Origin: Capra hircus
Taxonomy: Eukaryota > Chordata > Mammalia > Artiodactyla > Bovidae
Length of the DNA stretch: 64,000 nucleotides
NCBI RefSeq assembly: GCF_001704415.2
Contig: NC_030836.1
Coordinates: 22,728,001-22,792,000 of the forward strand
Reading direction: 5' to 3'
In this document: piece by piece, positions 46,128 through 57,164 of the stretch
How positions within the stretch are numbered: position 1 is the stretch's first letter
How the letters are laid out: every line of letters starts with the position of its first letter
Position numbers and translations under genes: made by a program
The notes under the pieces: model-generated
The model's database searches: none
Seen by the model: only the letters and a program-made list of their open reading frames with translations
What the model was told of the DNA's origin: nothing

Positions 46128-47640
46128 GTGGAGGAGGGGGATCAAGATGGCAGAGTAGGAGGATGTGGAGCTCACTTTCCCCCACAAACACGTCAGAAAT
46201 ACAACACGTGGAACGTTTCTCACAGAAAACCAACTGGAAGCTGACAAAACATCTTCTATACAGTCATAGCGCCAAGAAAGATCTCCACACAACTCAGTAG
46301 AACAACAACAACAAAGTAGCAACTGGTCAGAGCTCTGCCCCGGGAGGGATCTGTGAGGAAAAGAAGGTCCATGCAGTTGGATAGCACCCTGGGGAGGGGG
46401 CAGACTGACTCACAATCTGAGTGTCCCAGACCTGGGGTCCTGCATACAGGAGACAAGCCTCCTTGCCTGCTAGGAAACCCACTGAGACAGGCAGAATGCT
46501 GGGAAAAGCCTAGACTCTGCTCACAGGGAGTGGGCACATTATGGTGTGCTAACAATTAGTGTGAGAAAGCCCCTTCATGGATCACTGCCTTGTTGTGGGG
46601 AAGGGGCTTCGCGTAACTCAATGACGCTATGAGCTATGCCATGCAGGGCCACCCGAGATGGACAGGTCATGGTGGAGAATTCTGAGAACACGTGATCCAT
46701 GGGAGGAGGGAATGGCAAATGATTCCAGTATACTTATTGTGAGAACCCTATGAACTATATAAGAAGGCAAAAAGATATGACATCGAGAGATGTCATAAGG
46801 GTGGGAAAGACTTGTACTGACAGCTGCTGCTTCCCTACCCCACTTCCCAACCCGAAGGGGTGAATGCTCTGGCCTTACTCATTCCATTTCATAGCCTGGT
46901 GTGAGATCAGGGCAAAGACTGGTTTAACTGCAGAGACGGAGCAGGGCACCTGGGGTGTGATCCAGGCAAGCTGCAGAGACCACTGTCAATGTGTACTGGG
47001 TGGCACCACAAGGCAAGCAGTCGGTAGACACTGAATCCTAGGCAGACAGATGCTGGGTCAAAGTACTCAGCGATTCCTTTTCCAGCAAGAGTGCCCTGAC
47101 TCTGCCCACTCCATTCAGTTGGGCACCAGATCTGGGAAACACAGGTTCTGGGAAAAGTCTGCCACAAAGGCAGCCCAGACCCCCTGGCGGCAGAAGAGTC
47201 CCCCAATTCCTACAGTGCAGTACTTCAGTCCCAGTCCCAGCCTACTCCACACCACAGCTCTACACTAGATCTGGGGCAGACACAGCTGAGAAAGGGAAAT
47301 GACTTTGAGCTGCTCCTGAGAGTAACCATGGATGCTGACACAGGAGATGCATAGGTTCTCTATGACCACACGGGGCTCACTTGCTTCAGCAATCACCTCC
47401 TCTCAGGCAGGGCACACACTCAAGGACAAGAGAGCCTGACTGAAGACAACCCTCAGGGTTCCTACTCCAATAGCCAGGGAGCAGACCCTGCACTGAAAGG
47501 GTGGTAACAGCCAGGGCCTGAGAGAAGGTGCACTGCCTCCCATCCAGCACAGGTTCCAGACACCCACACCACCAGTAACACTCCTTATCAAGGGGCTAAC
47601 TACCAGCACACTGAGCAAAGACGTGGCTGGCATTTATATC
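46128..47640 (+). mobile_element. Ruminant L1 5' UTR (GC-rich), with BovB inside
   Basis: Starts with the L1 5' end ('ggatcaagatggcagagtag', 'ggatgtggagctcactttcc'). It runs as a GC-richer non-coding block to about 47640, apart from a BovB 5' piece at 46573-46800. L1 5' UTRs carry an internal promoter (established), but this copy lacks ORF1 and most of ORF2 and is interrupted. No frame here (for example 46256-46555 or 46907-47206 on the minus strand) is a gene. Confidence 0.75.
46573..46800 (+). mobile_element. BovB 5' UTR fragment without 3' end
   Basis: 'ccccttcatggatcactgcc', 'caatgacgctatgagctatg', 'ggtcatggtggagaattctg' and 'ggcaaaaagatatgac' match the same 5' region seen on the minus strand at 44563-45195. 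The remaining BovB is missing. A perfect 9-base inverted repeat (tatgacatc / gatgtcata, 46776-46797) lies at its right end. Confidence 0.8.
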
Positions 47641-48035
47641 AATGCCAGCCCTCACTCCAAAATTCGTAATTGGTGCAATCCCTATGAGATTACACATGAC
47701 ATTTCTCACAGAACTAGAACAAATAATCCTAAAATTTATATGGAACCACAAACAACCCAGAATTGCCAAAGCAATCCTGAGGAAAAAGAACAAAGCTGGA
47801 GGCATAATCCTTGCAAATTTTAGACTATACCACAAAGCTATAGTAATCAAAACAGTGTGATACTGGCACCAACATAGACATATAGTCAATAGAACAGAAG
47901 AGAGATCCCAGAAATAAACCCACATGCTATGGTTAATTAATAGACAAAGGAGGTAAGAATATACAATTGGGGAAAAAAAAAAAAACAGTGTCTTCAACAA
48001 GTAGTGTTGGGAAACCTGGATAACTACCATAGGTA
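47641..48035 (+). mobile_element. L1 ORF2 segment joined to L1 5' UTR
   Basis: From about 47660 the sequence matches L1 ORF2 downstream of the RT core: 'gaactagaacaaataatcct', 'gaattgccaaagcaatcctg', 'aggaaaaagaacaaagctgg', 'ccacaaagctatagtaatca'. The frame has stops. ORF1 and the first part of ORF2 are deleted relative to a complete L1. The match ends near 48035 with no 3' UTR or A tail. Confidence 0.82.
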
Positions 48036-48150
48036 ATTTAAGTACCATGGAAATGAATGACTGTGCTGACTTGAAACTGACATTTTTAAAGTCCAAAGCA
48101 GTTAAATATTGGCATTTTCATATCATTATTATGGCTGTATACACATTTAT
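48036..48150. other. Unassigned
   Basis: Short stretch between the ORF2 segment and a SINE. Confidence 0.5.
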
Positions 48151-48277
48151 ATTGGAGAAGGAAATAGCAACCCACTCCAGTGTCTTTGCCTGGAGAATTC
48201 CATGGATGGGGGAACCTGGCAGGCTGCAGTCTATGGGGTTGCAGAGAGTCAGACATGACTGAGTGACTATCACTCAG

Positions 48278-48278
<1 letters not shown>
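48151..48278 (+). mobile_element. Bov-A-type SINE
   Basis: A single Bov-A-like unit ('tggagaaggaaatagcaacc' to 'gacatgactgagtgactatc') directly followed by a CA repeat. Confidence 0.9.

Positions 48279-48313
<35 letters not shown>
48279..48313. repeat. (CA)n microsatellite at SINE tail
   Basis: About 17 CA units growing out of the SINE 3' end ('cactcagtcacacac'). Confidence 0.97.
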
Positions 48314-48317
<4 letters not shown>

Positions 48318-48354
48318 TATATAAGCTACTAAGTGTGTAAATACATAATGTAAA

Positions 48355-48378
48355 CATATATATATATATATATATATA
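48355..48378. repeat. (AT)n microsatellite
   Basis: About 12 AT units. Confidence 0.95.
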
Positions 48379-48999
48379 AGCACAAACTACACATATGTAT
48401 TCTTAAAGTGTGTATTTCTAAATGTTTGTATTATGTGGCCTCATGGGGAGAGGGTCAAACTACAGAAAGAAGTGGAAGCAAGGAAAAAGGGAAAGATAAG
48501 TGGAAAACTAACCTAACTGAAAAAAGTTACCTACCATAAAGCAGCATTATAAATGTTTTTTAAAAAGTATGAAGCATGGGTGAATATGTAAAGAAAAAAA
48601 AAAAGTGATGTATTGAAAATGATGACCAAAATGATTGCGGTTTCTCAGGGTGTGGGGAAATGAACCTCATTTTCCTCAATAGGTGTTTAAGTTTTAAGTT
48701 GTATCAGCAAGTGTTTTGTTCTTATTCTTGTTCTTATTTTAGGGAAAAATAGCAATAGGGCTACTATTGCCATTATGGAAGAAAAAGAGAAACTATGTAA
48801 AATTCAGAAATGTATATTGAAAAAAAAGCAGAGGAAAAACCACTCAAGTTTCACTACCCAAAATAACTATTATTAACATTTGTATGCACTTTTTTTACAA
48901 TGTAGGCATCTTCTACATATATCATTTCATATTTCCCTTTTGTTACTTAACATTTATAGAAGTATGATAACCATACAATGTTTCATTCTTTGGGTTTCC
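48379..48999. other. Unassigned, AT-rich
   Basis: Possibly the tail of old L1 sequence, but nothing is firm. The repeat-like phrase 'ttattaacatttgtatgcac' at about 48870 may belong to an ancient element. Confidence 0.4.
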
Positions 49000-49010
49000 T
49001 AGTTTACTTA

Positions 49011-49286
49011 TGCTGCTGCTAAGTCGCTTCAGTCGTGTCCAACTCTGTGCCACCCCATAGACAGCAGCCCACCAGGCTCCACCGTCCCTGGGATTCTCCA
49101 GGCAAGAACACTGGAGTGGGTTGCCATTTCCTTCTCCAATGCATGAAAGTGAAAAGTGAAAGTGAGGTCACTCAGTCGTGTCCGACTCCTAGCGACCCCA
49201 TGGACTGCAGCCCACCAGGCTCCTCCATCCATGGGATGAGTATTTCCAGGCAAGAGTATTGGAGCGGGTTGCCATTGCCTTCTCCG
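49011..49286 (-). mobile_element. Bov-A2 SINE
   Basis: Complete reverse dimer with CTG start and GAAAGTGAAA linker. Flanks tagtttactta (49000-49010) and tagttcactta (49287-49297) differ by one base, a target-site duplication. Confidence 0.96.
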
Positions 49287-49297
49287 TAGTTCACTTA

Positions 49298-49689
49298 TAC
49301 CCCATGATAAACACTTGGTTATTTCCATTTGTACACTTTTTTGATTAATGACTAATAGCACAAAACACTTTTTATGTATTAAATTGTACATTTTACATTG
49401 TTTCCCTAGGAAATTCTCTAAAAAAATCAAACTCTGACTCTAAAGTAATGAAGGTTTTTAAAAATCTTGATACTTATTGCAGAACTGCTTTACTAGCAGT
49501 TTATATAGTAGCTAAAACAGTAGTGCAAATTATTGCTCAAAACAAGACCTTGACAGGATAATATTTAAATCATTGTGTTTGGGAGATGCAAACCTTTGGG
49601 AGGAGGTAGCTAATCCCGTCTAACAATTCATTGAATTTATTGAAGGTGTACTTACAGGAAGCACATATTTGTATGTACTTCAAATGGTT
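49298..49689. other. Unassigned
   Basis: AT-rich, no recognised element. Confidence 0.5.
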
Positions 49690-49960
49690 ACTGGGGGGTA
49701 AGTGGGAGGGAGGGATTCATTGGAAGACTGGGGCTGACATTTACACAATACTATATATAAAATAGAAAACTAATAAGGACCTGCTGCATAGCACAGGGAA
49801 CCATACTCAATACTCTAAACAGATTATATGGGAAAAGAATCTAAAAAAGAGTTGATATATATATTTGTATAATAAATTCACCTTGCCATATGCCTGAACC
49901 TAACACATTGTAAATCAGGTATACCCCAATAGAAATATAAAAACAAACAAACAAAAAAAA
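49690..49960 (+). mobile_element. L1 3' UTR end
   Basis: 'gggagggagggattcattgg', 'aaggacctgctgcatagcac', 'cctaacacattgtaaatcag' and an A-rich tail with CAAA repeats. 5' truncated. Confidence 0.85.
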
Positions 49961-50165
49961 CATTAAGTTTTTGTTTTCTGTTTTGAGGGAATGGAATAGG
50001 TTCAGAAAACATTAGCTTTACTAGCTAATGTAAATTAGCTATTAATATTTATCTAAGAAGTTTACTGAAACCTAACAGTAACCATAACAGAACCATTACT
50101 ATTTATCAAACAAGGTTTATAAATTTAGGGAGATTCTGAAGTAAATTTTCTGGTGTTTGAAAGTT

Positions 50166-50425
50166 CATGGCTCCTCTGTATATGGGGATTCTCTAGGCAA
50201 GAATACAGGAATGGGTTGCCATGCCCTCCTCCAGGGGATCTTCCCAACCCAGGAATCTAACCCAGTTATCTGGCATTGCAGGTGGATTCTTTACCATCTG
50301 AGTCACCAGGGAAGTCCATAAATACTGGAGGGGTAGCCTATCCCTTCTCTAGGGGAACTTCCTGAACCAGGAATCAAACTGGGGTCTCCTGCATTAGAGG
50401 CAGACTCTTTACCAGCTGAACTACC
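50166..50425 (-). mobile_element. Bov-tA SINE plus second partial Bov-tA
   Basis: The first reverse unit (50166-50318) runs from mid-body to the head 'gagtcaccagggaagtcc'. A second partial unit (50319-50425) repeats the body end and head ('aaatactggaggggtagcct' to 'gctgaactaccaag'). They are two diverged copies or a tandem duplication of the tRNA half, abutting BovB. Confidence 0.85.
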
Positions 50426-50426
50426 A

Positions 50427-52368
50427 AGATGTCCTTTTCATCACAGGGGACTGGAATGCAAAAGTATGAAGTCAAGAATACCTGGAGCAACAGGCATATT
50501 TGGCCTTGGAGTACAAAATGAAGCAGGGCAAAGGCTAACAGAGTTTTGCCAAGAGAATGCACTGGTCATAGCAAACACCCTCTTCCAACAGCACAAGAGA
50601 AGACTCTACACAGGTACATCTCCAGACAGACAATACTGAAACCAGACTGATTATATTCTTTGCAGCCAAAGATGGAGAAGCTCTAAACAGTCAGTAAAAA
50701 CAAGACGGGAGCTGACTGTGGCTCAGATCATGTTGCAAACTTCAGACTTAAATTGAAAAAAGTAGGGGAAACCAATAGGCCATTCAGATATGACCTAAAA
50801 GATAATGACCAAAATGATATTAATGACACAGATAACCACAAATGTGCGATCACTCACCTAGAGCCAGACATCCTGGTGTGTGAAGTCAAGTGGGACTTAG
50901 GAAACATTACTATGAACAAAGCTAGTGGAGGTAATGGAATTCCAGTTGAGCTATTTCAAATCCTAAAAGATGATGCTTTGAAAGTGCTGCACTCAGTATG
51001 CCAGCAAATTTGGAAAACTCAGCAATGGCCACAGGACTGGAAAAGGTCAGTTTTCATTCTAATCCCAAAGAAAGGCAATGCCAAAAATGTTCAGACTACT
51101 ACATAGATGCACTAATTTCACATGCCAGCAAAGTAATGTTCAGGAATCTCCAAGGTAGGCTTCAACAGCATGTGAATTGAGAACTTCCAGATGTTCAAGC
51201 TGGATTTAGGAAAAGGAGAGGAATCAGAGATCAAATTGCTGACATCTGTTGGATTACAGAAAAAGTGAGAGAGCTCCAGAAAAACATCTACTTCTGCTTT
51301 ACTGATTATGCCGAAAGCCTTTAACTGTGTGGATCACAACAAACTGTGGAAAATTCTTAAAGAGGCTGGAATACTAGGTGACCTTACTTGCCTCCTGAGA
51401 AACCTGTATGCAGGTCAAGAAGCACCAGTTAGAACTGGACATGGAACAACAGACTGGTTCCAAATTGGGAAAGGAGTAGGTTGGGAAAGGCTGCATATTG
51501 TCACCCTGATTATTTAACTTATATGCAGAGTACATCATGAAAAATGCCAGGTTAGATGAAGCACAAGCTGGAATCAAGATTACTGGAAGAAATAACAATA
51601 ACCTCAAATATGCAGGTGCCCTGATGACAGAAAGTGAAGAGGAACTAAAGAGCCTCTTGATTAAGGTGAAAGAGGAGAGTGAAAAAGCTGTTTAAAATTC
51701 AGCTTTCAAAAAATGAAGATCATGACATCTGGTCCCATCACTTCATGGCAAATAGATGGGGACACAATGGAAACACTGACAGACTATTTTCTTGGGCTTC
51801 AAAATCATTCAGATGTTGACTGCAGTTATGAAATCGAAAGATGCTTGCTCCTTGGAAGGAAAGCTATGACAAATCTAGACAGCATATTAAAAATCAGAGA
51901 CATTATTTTGCCAACAAAGGTCCATATAGTCAAAGCTATGGTTTCTCCAGTAGTCATGTACTGATGTGAGAATTGGACCATAAAGAAAGCTGAGCACTGA
52001 AGAACTGATGCTTTTGAACTGTGGTGTTGGAGAAGACTCTTGAGAGTCCCTTGGCCTGCAAGGAGACCAAACCAGTCAATCCCAAAGGGAATCAATCCTG
52101 AAGATTCATTGGAAAGACATGCTCAAACTGAAATGCCAATACTTTGGCCACCTGATGTGAAGAACCAACTCATTAGAAAAGACCCTGATGCTGGGAAAGA
52201 TTGAAAGCAGGAAAAGCAGGCACCAGAGGACAAGACAGTTGGATGGCATTGTCACCTTGATGGGCATGAGTTTGAGAAGCTCCAGGAGACGGTCAAGGAC
52301 AGGGAAGCCTGCCATGCTGCAGCCAATGGGGTCGCAGAGAGTCAGAAGCAGCCGAGAGACTGAACAAC
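50427..52368 (+). mobile_element. BovB LINE with internal deletion
   Basis: Starts in the endonuclease region ('gatgtccttttcatcacagg') and ends at the 3' terminus ('gagagactgaacaacaatc'). Between 50795 and 50822 about 0.5 kb of linker coding sequence is missing, and the join carries about 25 bases I cannot place in BovB. RT blocks are readable in 50753-51106 (ASGGNGIPVELFQILKD) and 51308-51517; the YADD box is altered near 51610 where residues are lost. Inactive. Confidence 0.92.
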
Positions 52369-52454
52369 AATCAAAGTTCCCTGACAATTTTGTTTTTTAT
52401 TTTAACAATGATCTTCTTATTTTTTTTATTTTTTAAGCATTTAGGGATAGTTTT

Positions 52455-52562
52455 CATTCAGTCATTCAGCATATATATTTATTACATACTGCCTGTGTCC
52501 TAAGCACAGGGGATATAGCAGACAAAACCAACAGAAATATTTGCCCTCATGAAACATAGATC
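52455..52562 (-). mobile_element. L2 3' end, reverse
   Basis: 'tcattcagcatatatattta', 'tgtcctaagcacaggggata', 'gccctcatgaaacatagatc' match the reverse of an L2 3' end. Confidence 0.65.
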
Positions 52563-52581
52563 CTACTTCTTTTTTTTTTCT

Positions 52582-52626
52582 TGTGTGTGTGTGTGTGTGT
52601 GTGTGTGTGTCTGTGTGTGTGTGTGT
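52582..52626. repeat. (GT)n microsatellite
   Basis: About 22 GT units with one CTG interruption. It yields a spurious Cys-Val repeat frame (52581-52796). Confidence 0.97.
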
Positions 52627-52698
52627 TATTGCTTCAGACTAAAAAATCTCATGAATTGTCTAGGACCTTCGAAAATGTGATTTTGTTTGTTAGATTCA

Positions 52699-52737
52699 TA
52701 CACACACACACACATGTACGTGCACACATACACACAC
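52699..52737. repeat. (CA)n impure microsatellite
   Basis: CA units broken by 'tgtacgtg' and 'ta'. It is complementary to the GT tract about 72 bases upstream. Confidence 0.93.
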
Positions 52738-54224
52738 CTATATATACCTCAGGTGGTTTACATATGGAGCAAAGAGCACTGTGGTTTCCAACTTGAATTC
52801 CATGAGACTATTTTTACTTGACTACGTTTCATGATCGATGACTTCATCCACAGAGGTAAAGTTTTGCAGTTTGCAAATGAAGGCTAAACAACAAGTCCAT
52901 GCTTTTAAATAAAATATATCTATTCACAAACATATATCCTCTTGTCGTATTATTGGAAACATTTAAGGCAAAGTCAGTTTGATTTAACTTTTCATGGCAC
53001 ACATTGTGTCCAAGTTGGCTAACTCCAGTCAGCAAGCATAGCTTTGAGTAAAGTTGGTCTAGAGTAGCATATATTTTTATATTGACCAATACTGCTTTGA
53101 TGGGCAACCCATGTTGAGACACAACTATCTTGATGAGGAAGTTACGCACATAGTCTCATAAACACTGACAACTAGGTGAACAGATTTGGGGATCTTAACC
53201 TTATCTTTTGCCTAATTCATGGTAGTTCTTTATAGAGAATTACTTTTAAATTTCTACCAGAGTTGACACATCCATATCTTTTTAAAATATCATGTCTTCA
53301 AGTAAAAGATATTGTCTTGTAGTTACCAGTAGTATATCCACGCAAGCAAAGTTCTTCATGGGAGAAGCATTAGATTTAGTAACTTTTCTTGTAACTAGGA
53401 ACCTCAGACCATTGTTAGGAGCTTGGCCACATTCTAAGGAAATTGTGAGAATAAGAGGGAGTGGAAAGAATACTTTTCCACATCCCCTCACTGCCAGAAT
53501 TTAATATCACAGTAAGAGAGAGATCTGAATATCATAGCTGCAGGTTGATCCCACACACATACTTTTTCATGTTATTCTAGCTAATTATTTTGAATATCTA
53601 ATATGGGCTCTTTTATCTGTTTGTCAAATCCTCTTTCTTTAAAATTTCAGAGATATAGATCATCCATATCATTATTGCCTAATGGCTTTTATTGTTCTTG
53701 CAGAAATAAAGATACCTCTCTATAATGTAATTTAGATAATATAATTTTAGATAATGTGAAACCTTCAACATGAAATGCTAATCATGGCTCTGGAACAGAT
53801 GAGATGTTTTTAAATTTCCTGTCGGGGATGTATGACATAAAGGTCAAGAAGCATAAAAAAAATGCTGCAAAAACGGAAATCAAAAGCCTTCCTTCCACAA
53901 ACAGATTTGAAAGAAGCAGTTTCTACCATCTACATAAGAGATCAGTCAAGCTATTAGCGTGTAAGATTAGAGACCAGTTTATGTTCTTTTTCCATGGAGG
54001 ATCAGTGTAAGGAGAAGAAAAATTCCAGTGCACTCTAAAGAAATTATATGTTTGTTCTTTTCAAGATGGTTCTGGAACTTTCAAGGGTTCATGATTTGAG
54101 GGGTAAGGATCATAAGGGACACTAGCTCTCTGTTCTCTATTCTCCTAGTTCTAATTTGCATTCAGCTAGAATAACAATGCACAAATTTGACTGAACCTTA
54201 CAAAATGGTAAAGCTCATTAACTA
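52738..54224. other. Unassigned 1.5 kb block
   Basis: No recognised repeat. The longest frame (minus strand 52844-53149, 101 codons) and the antisense pair at 53282-53504 have no domain or family resemblance. It may be unique sequence. Confidence 0.45.
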
Positions 54225-54353
54225 TACTCAGAGATTTGGATTAAACCAATCTAGTTTGAGTCCCTGGCTTTGGTGTTTTGTGTGTGTGTGTGTGTGTTTT
54301 TTTTTTTTTTTTAACACTCCCCAGGAAATTCTAATGATGGAGAGCCACTGAGT
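54225..54353. mobile_element. MER5-type hAT fragment with GT/T tract
   Basis: The right end 'ctccccaggaaattctaatg' then 'ggagagccactgag' matches a MER5-like end. A (GT)n tract and a run of about 17 T (54278-54313) replace its middle. Confidence 0.5.
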
Positions 54354-55251
54354 TCAAGCATCAGGGAGTAAGAAATATGCTCGCAAGAAAGTCACCATCT
54401 AGTGACAGACAGAAGTTATTCAGTTCCTAACGTGTAACTTCTCCTCCGATCAACCACCACCACTATAGTCATTTTTACAAAAGAAAGCTACCATTTGTCA
54501 TGTTAGTATATGTCACATGCATTGACCCTAGGGCTAGGATATTATCTCCATTTTTCAAAAGATAGGAATAAAAGCATTTCAGCAGACACTTGTCACACAC
54601 TCACTGTGAGTTTGGTGTTTTGGACACTGGGGGGTCCAGCCTAGGTTAAGAGGCAAGATCACAGTCTATAGACAGAAGTCACAAAATTGCCTCAAGTACA
54701 GAAGGCAGAGTATTCTTAAACATGTCCCACCACCAGTCATCCAGATTTTGTTTCCTACAAGTTCAAAGGCAAGGGGTTTCCTCCTTGACTCTGGTTCTAA
54801 TACCTATTGTTGTTGGCAACAGTTCTGTATTTATTGTGCTTGGCTTTTAGGAAATAACTAGCAGGTTTGGGGAGAATGATGAGGCCATGTTTCCACTTTA
54901 ATACAACCCTCCCATTACTCTTTCAGTTACTAACATCAATCACACTTGAGGACCATTATTAAGTCGTGCTGCAATCTTCCCCTGCCCAAATTAAAGAACA
55001 TCTCCTCTAACCTTTTCTTCAAAGGAATGACCCCACAGACCTTTCTTTCATCCATTTTCACTGCTCTTTTCTGAGCTGTCTCCAATAGTCATTAAGTATT
55101 GTGTGAATAGAAGTGATGACTAATATGTATAAGCCCTTTATAAAGGTGTCTTTGTGAACTTGCCCGACAGGTTCCTTGGATCCAGCTAGACCTTATCTGC
55201 GAGGCATTCACATTAGAGGAACATGATTTATTACATCATAAAGTCTGATTC
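54354..55251. other. Unassigned
   Basis: No firm repeat. 54500-54570 has a faint MIR-like 'attatctccatttttcaaaa'. No gene. Confidence 0.45.
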
Positions 55252-55560
55252 TGATTTAAATTGCACTTATTGAACACTTACTATGTGCTAGGCATGAGTG
55301 AACTCCGGGAGCTGGTGATGGACAGGGAGGCCTGGAATGCCGCAATTCATGGGGTTGCAAAGAGTCGGACATGACTGAGCAACTGAACTGAACTGAGGCA
55401 GTATCTCGGGGGATTGTCCCATGTTATGTCACAGAATATTTACAATGGGCTTTGGAGGGAAACACCATAAATTTCTCATTTTATTAAGGAATAAACTGAG
55501 GCTCAAAGAGGTTAAGTGATTGGTGATCTGTCCAGGACCAAATGGCCGAGAGTCAGAAAA
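55252..55560 (-). mobile_element. MIR SINE split by a short BovB
   Basis: Left piece 'gaacacttactatgtgctag', right piece 'aataaactgaggctcaaaga' and 'ggttaagtgattggtgatct', all reverse MIR order. Confidence 0.75.
55296..55396 (+). mobile_element. BovB 3'-end insertion, short and young
   Basis: Only the last 100 bases ('tgagtgaactccgggagctg' to 'gagcaactgaactgaactg'), close to consensus, inserted in MIR. Short direct repeats of 'aggca' type flank it. Confidence 0.92.
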
Positions 55561-55599
55561 CAAGCTGTGAAAAAGAGATAAATGGCAGCAAGCCAAAAC

Positions 55600-55623
55600 A
55601 GTAATAAATAAATAAATAAATAA
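55600..55623. repeat. (AAAT)n microsatellite
   Basis: About six AAAT/AATA units. Confidence 0.93.
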
Positions 55624-56947
55624 AGTCAAATAAAAATCAGTTCAGGGGCTATTTTCCCAAACATCATCAGACCACCTTACTTGGTCTAGGATGGAAATAT
55701 TAAGGAACACTTAAAACAGAGCCCCTTAAGGGGAACAGAAGGCATAACATTATAGCTGCCTGAACGTCCTCCTTCTCTCTGTCCAGGGCTGTTGGTCCAG
55801 TGAATGTACATGGAGGTGAGAAGGGCAGTCTCTCCCAGCACACACAAAGGAGCTTTCATCAGGCAGCACTGTATAGCCATCCTCTGAGTTTCCTGGTAGT
55901 CAGAGAGGTCTGAAAGCCATTCTAACTCAAAGAAGGAATTACAGGCCAGGGTTCTTTGTCAGAGAAGTGTGGCAATTTAGCATGTCTGACTGACACTGTC
56001 AAGCCAAATGGACAGTCTAATAGCTTCACTTACAAAAAAGTCTGCCTGGGTGTGTGACAGTCGGGTTCTTCCCAGACAGTGAAATTCTCCTTTCTCTCTG
56101 TCCTACTTGACAAGGTCCTGCTGCCATCATCTCTCACTGACTGATTTACATTTCTTCCTTAATGAAAACAGGAAGGCTATTTGTAAGAACAACAGCCCTG
56201 CTCCCTTCTTAGGAATGGCTAAAATAAAAGACATCCCTTCAGCTTAGGATGGCTTAGAGCTTTGTTAAGCCCAAAGTTAAAAGTTTCAGGAAAACTTCTC
56301 ATTGCATTTCAGAAATGGAAGGATTTTTGGAGTTGCTCCAAAGAGAGTCCATCATTAACCATGTATTGTCTTCAAAGTCTTCCACTGAATCTTAGTTACT
56401 TTTGGGAGACAGAAAAAAAAAAGAGTGAATTTTACACAAGAAGTTCCCGGACCATCTCAATTATTCAAAGAAGAGCTCTTCTCATTTTTGCATCAGAGTG
56501 AGGGACCTTGACAAGGAGAAGACTATCCAGGGAAGAGGGACTATGGAAGAGTGGCAAGAACAATATAATATTTGTATTATATTGAATGACTTGCTGATGA
56601 CTTGTAGATGACTTGTAGATGTCTATCCTGGAGAAAAGAAGATTTAAGGCTATGGGGAGAGGTGATAGCAGAAAAGTAGAAGGAGAATTAGAGTTTTGCA
56701 TTTTTTCATTGCAGTCAATACTCCTAGGATCAACATATGATCACAAAAAGAAGTTGTTGTGGAGGTTTTATCCTTGATAACTGCCCTTGAGAGGAGTACC
56801 CTTGCTCCAACTCTGTCTTCTGGTATGTGTTTCTGGTGGTCTACAAAATGAGAGGTATGAATTGAACAGCCCTAAATTACAGAATAAGTTACCTCTTATT
56901 ATTTTTCCTTTTCATCTTTCTGGTAACAAGGAGTAGGGCTCAATTTC
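55624..56947. other. Unassigned 1.3 kb block
   Basis: No recognised repeat or gene. A short imperfect tandem 'gatgacttgta' repeat occurs near 56585-56620. Confidence 0.45.
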
Positions 56948-57164
56948 TTTGAAAGTGAAAGCATTAGTCATTCAGTCATGGCTAACTCTTTGTGACCCCA
57001 TGGACTGTAGCCCTCCAGGCTCCTCTGTCCATGGGATTCTCCAGGCAAGAATACTGGAATGGATAGCCTTTCCCTTCTCCAGGGATCTTCCCAACCCAGG
57101 AATTGAATCCAGGTCTCTGGCATTGCAGGCAGATTCTTTACCATCTGAGCCACCAGGGAAGCCC
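56948..57164 (-). mobile_element. Bov-tA SINE
   Basis: Complete reverse unit, preceded by a GAAAGTGAAAG motif as in Bov-A2 linkers, with a head ending 'gagccaccagggaagccc'. Confidence 0.95.

Noticed and set aside
47596..48096. 166-codon minus-strand frame with membrane-like segments
   Set aside because: Antisense of an L1 ORF2 piece; A-rich L1 sense strands give hydrophobic antisense frames.
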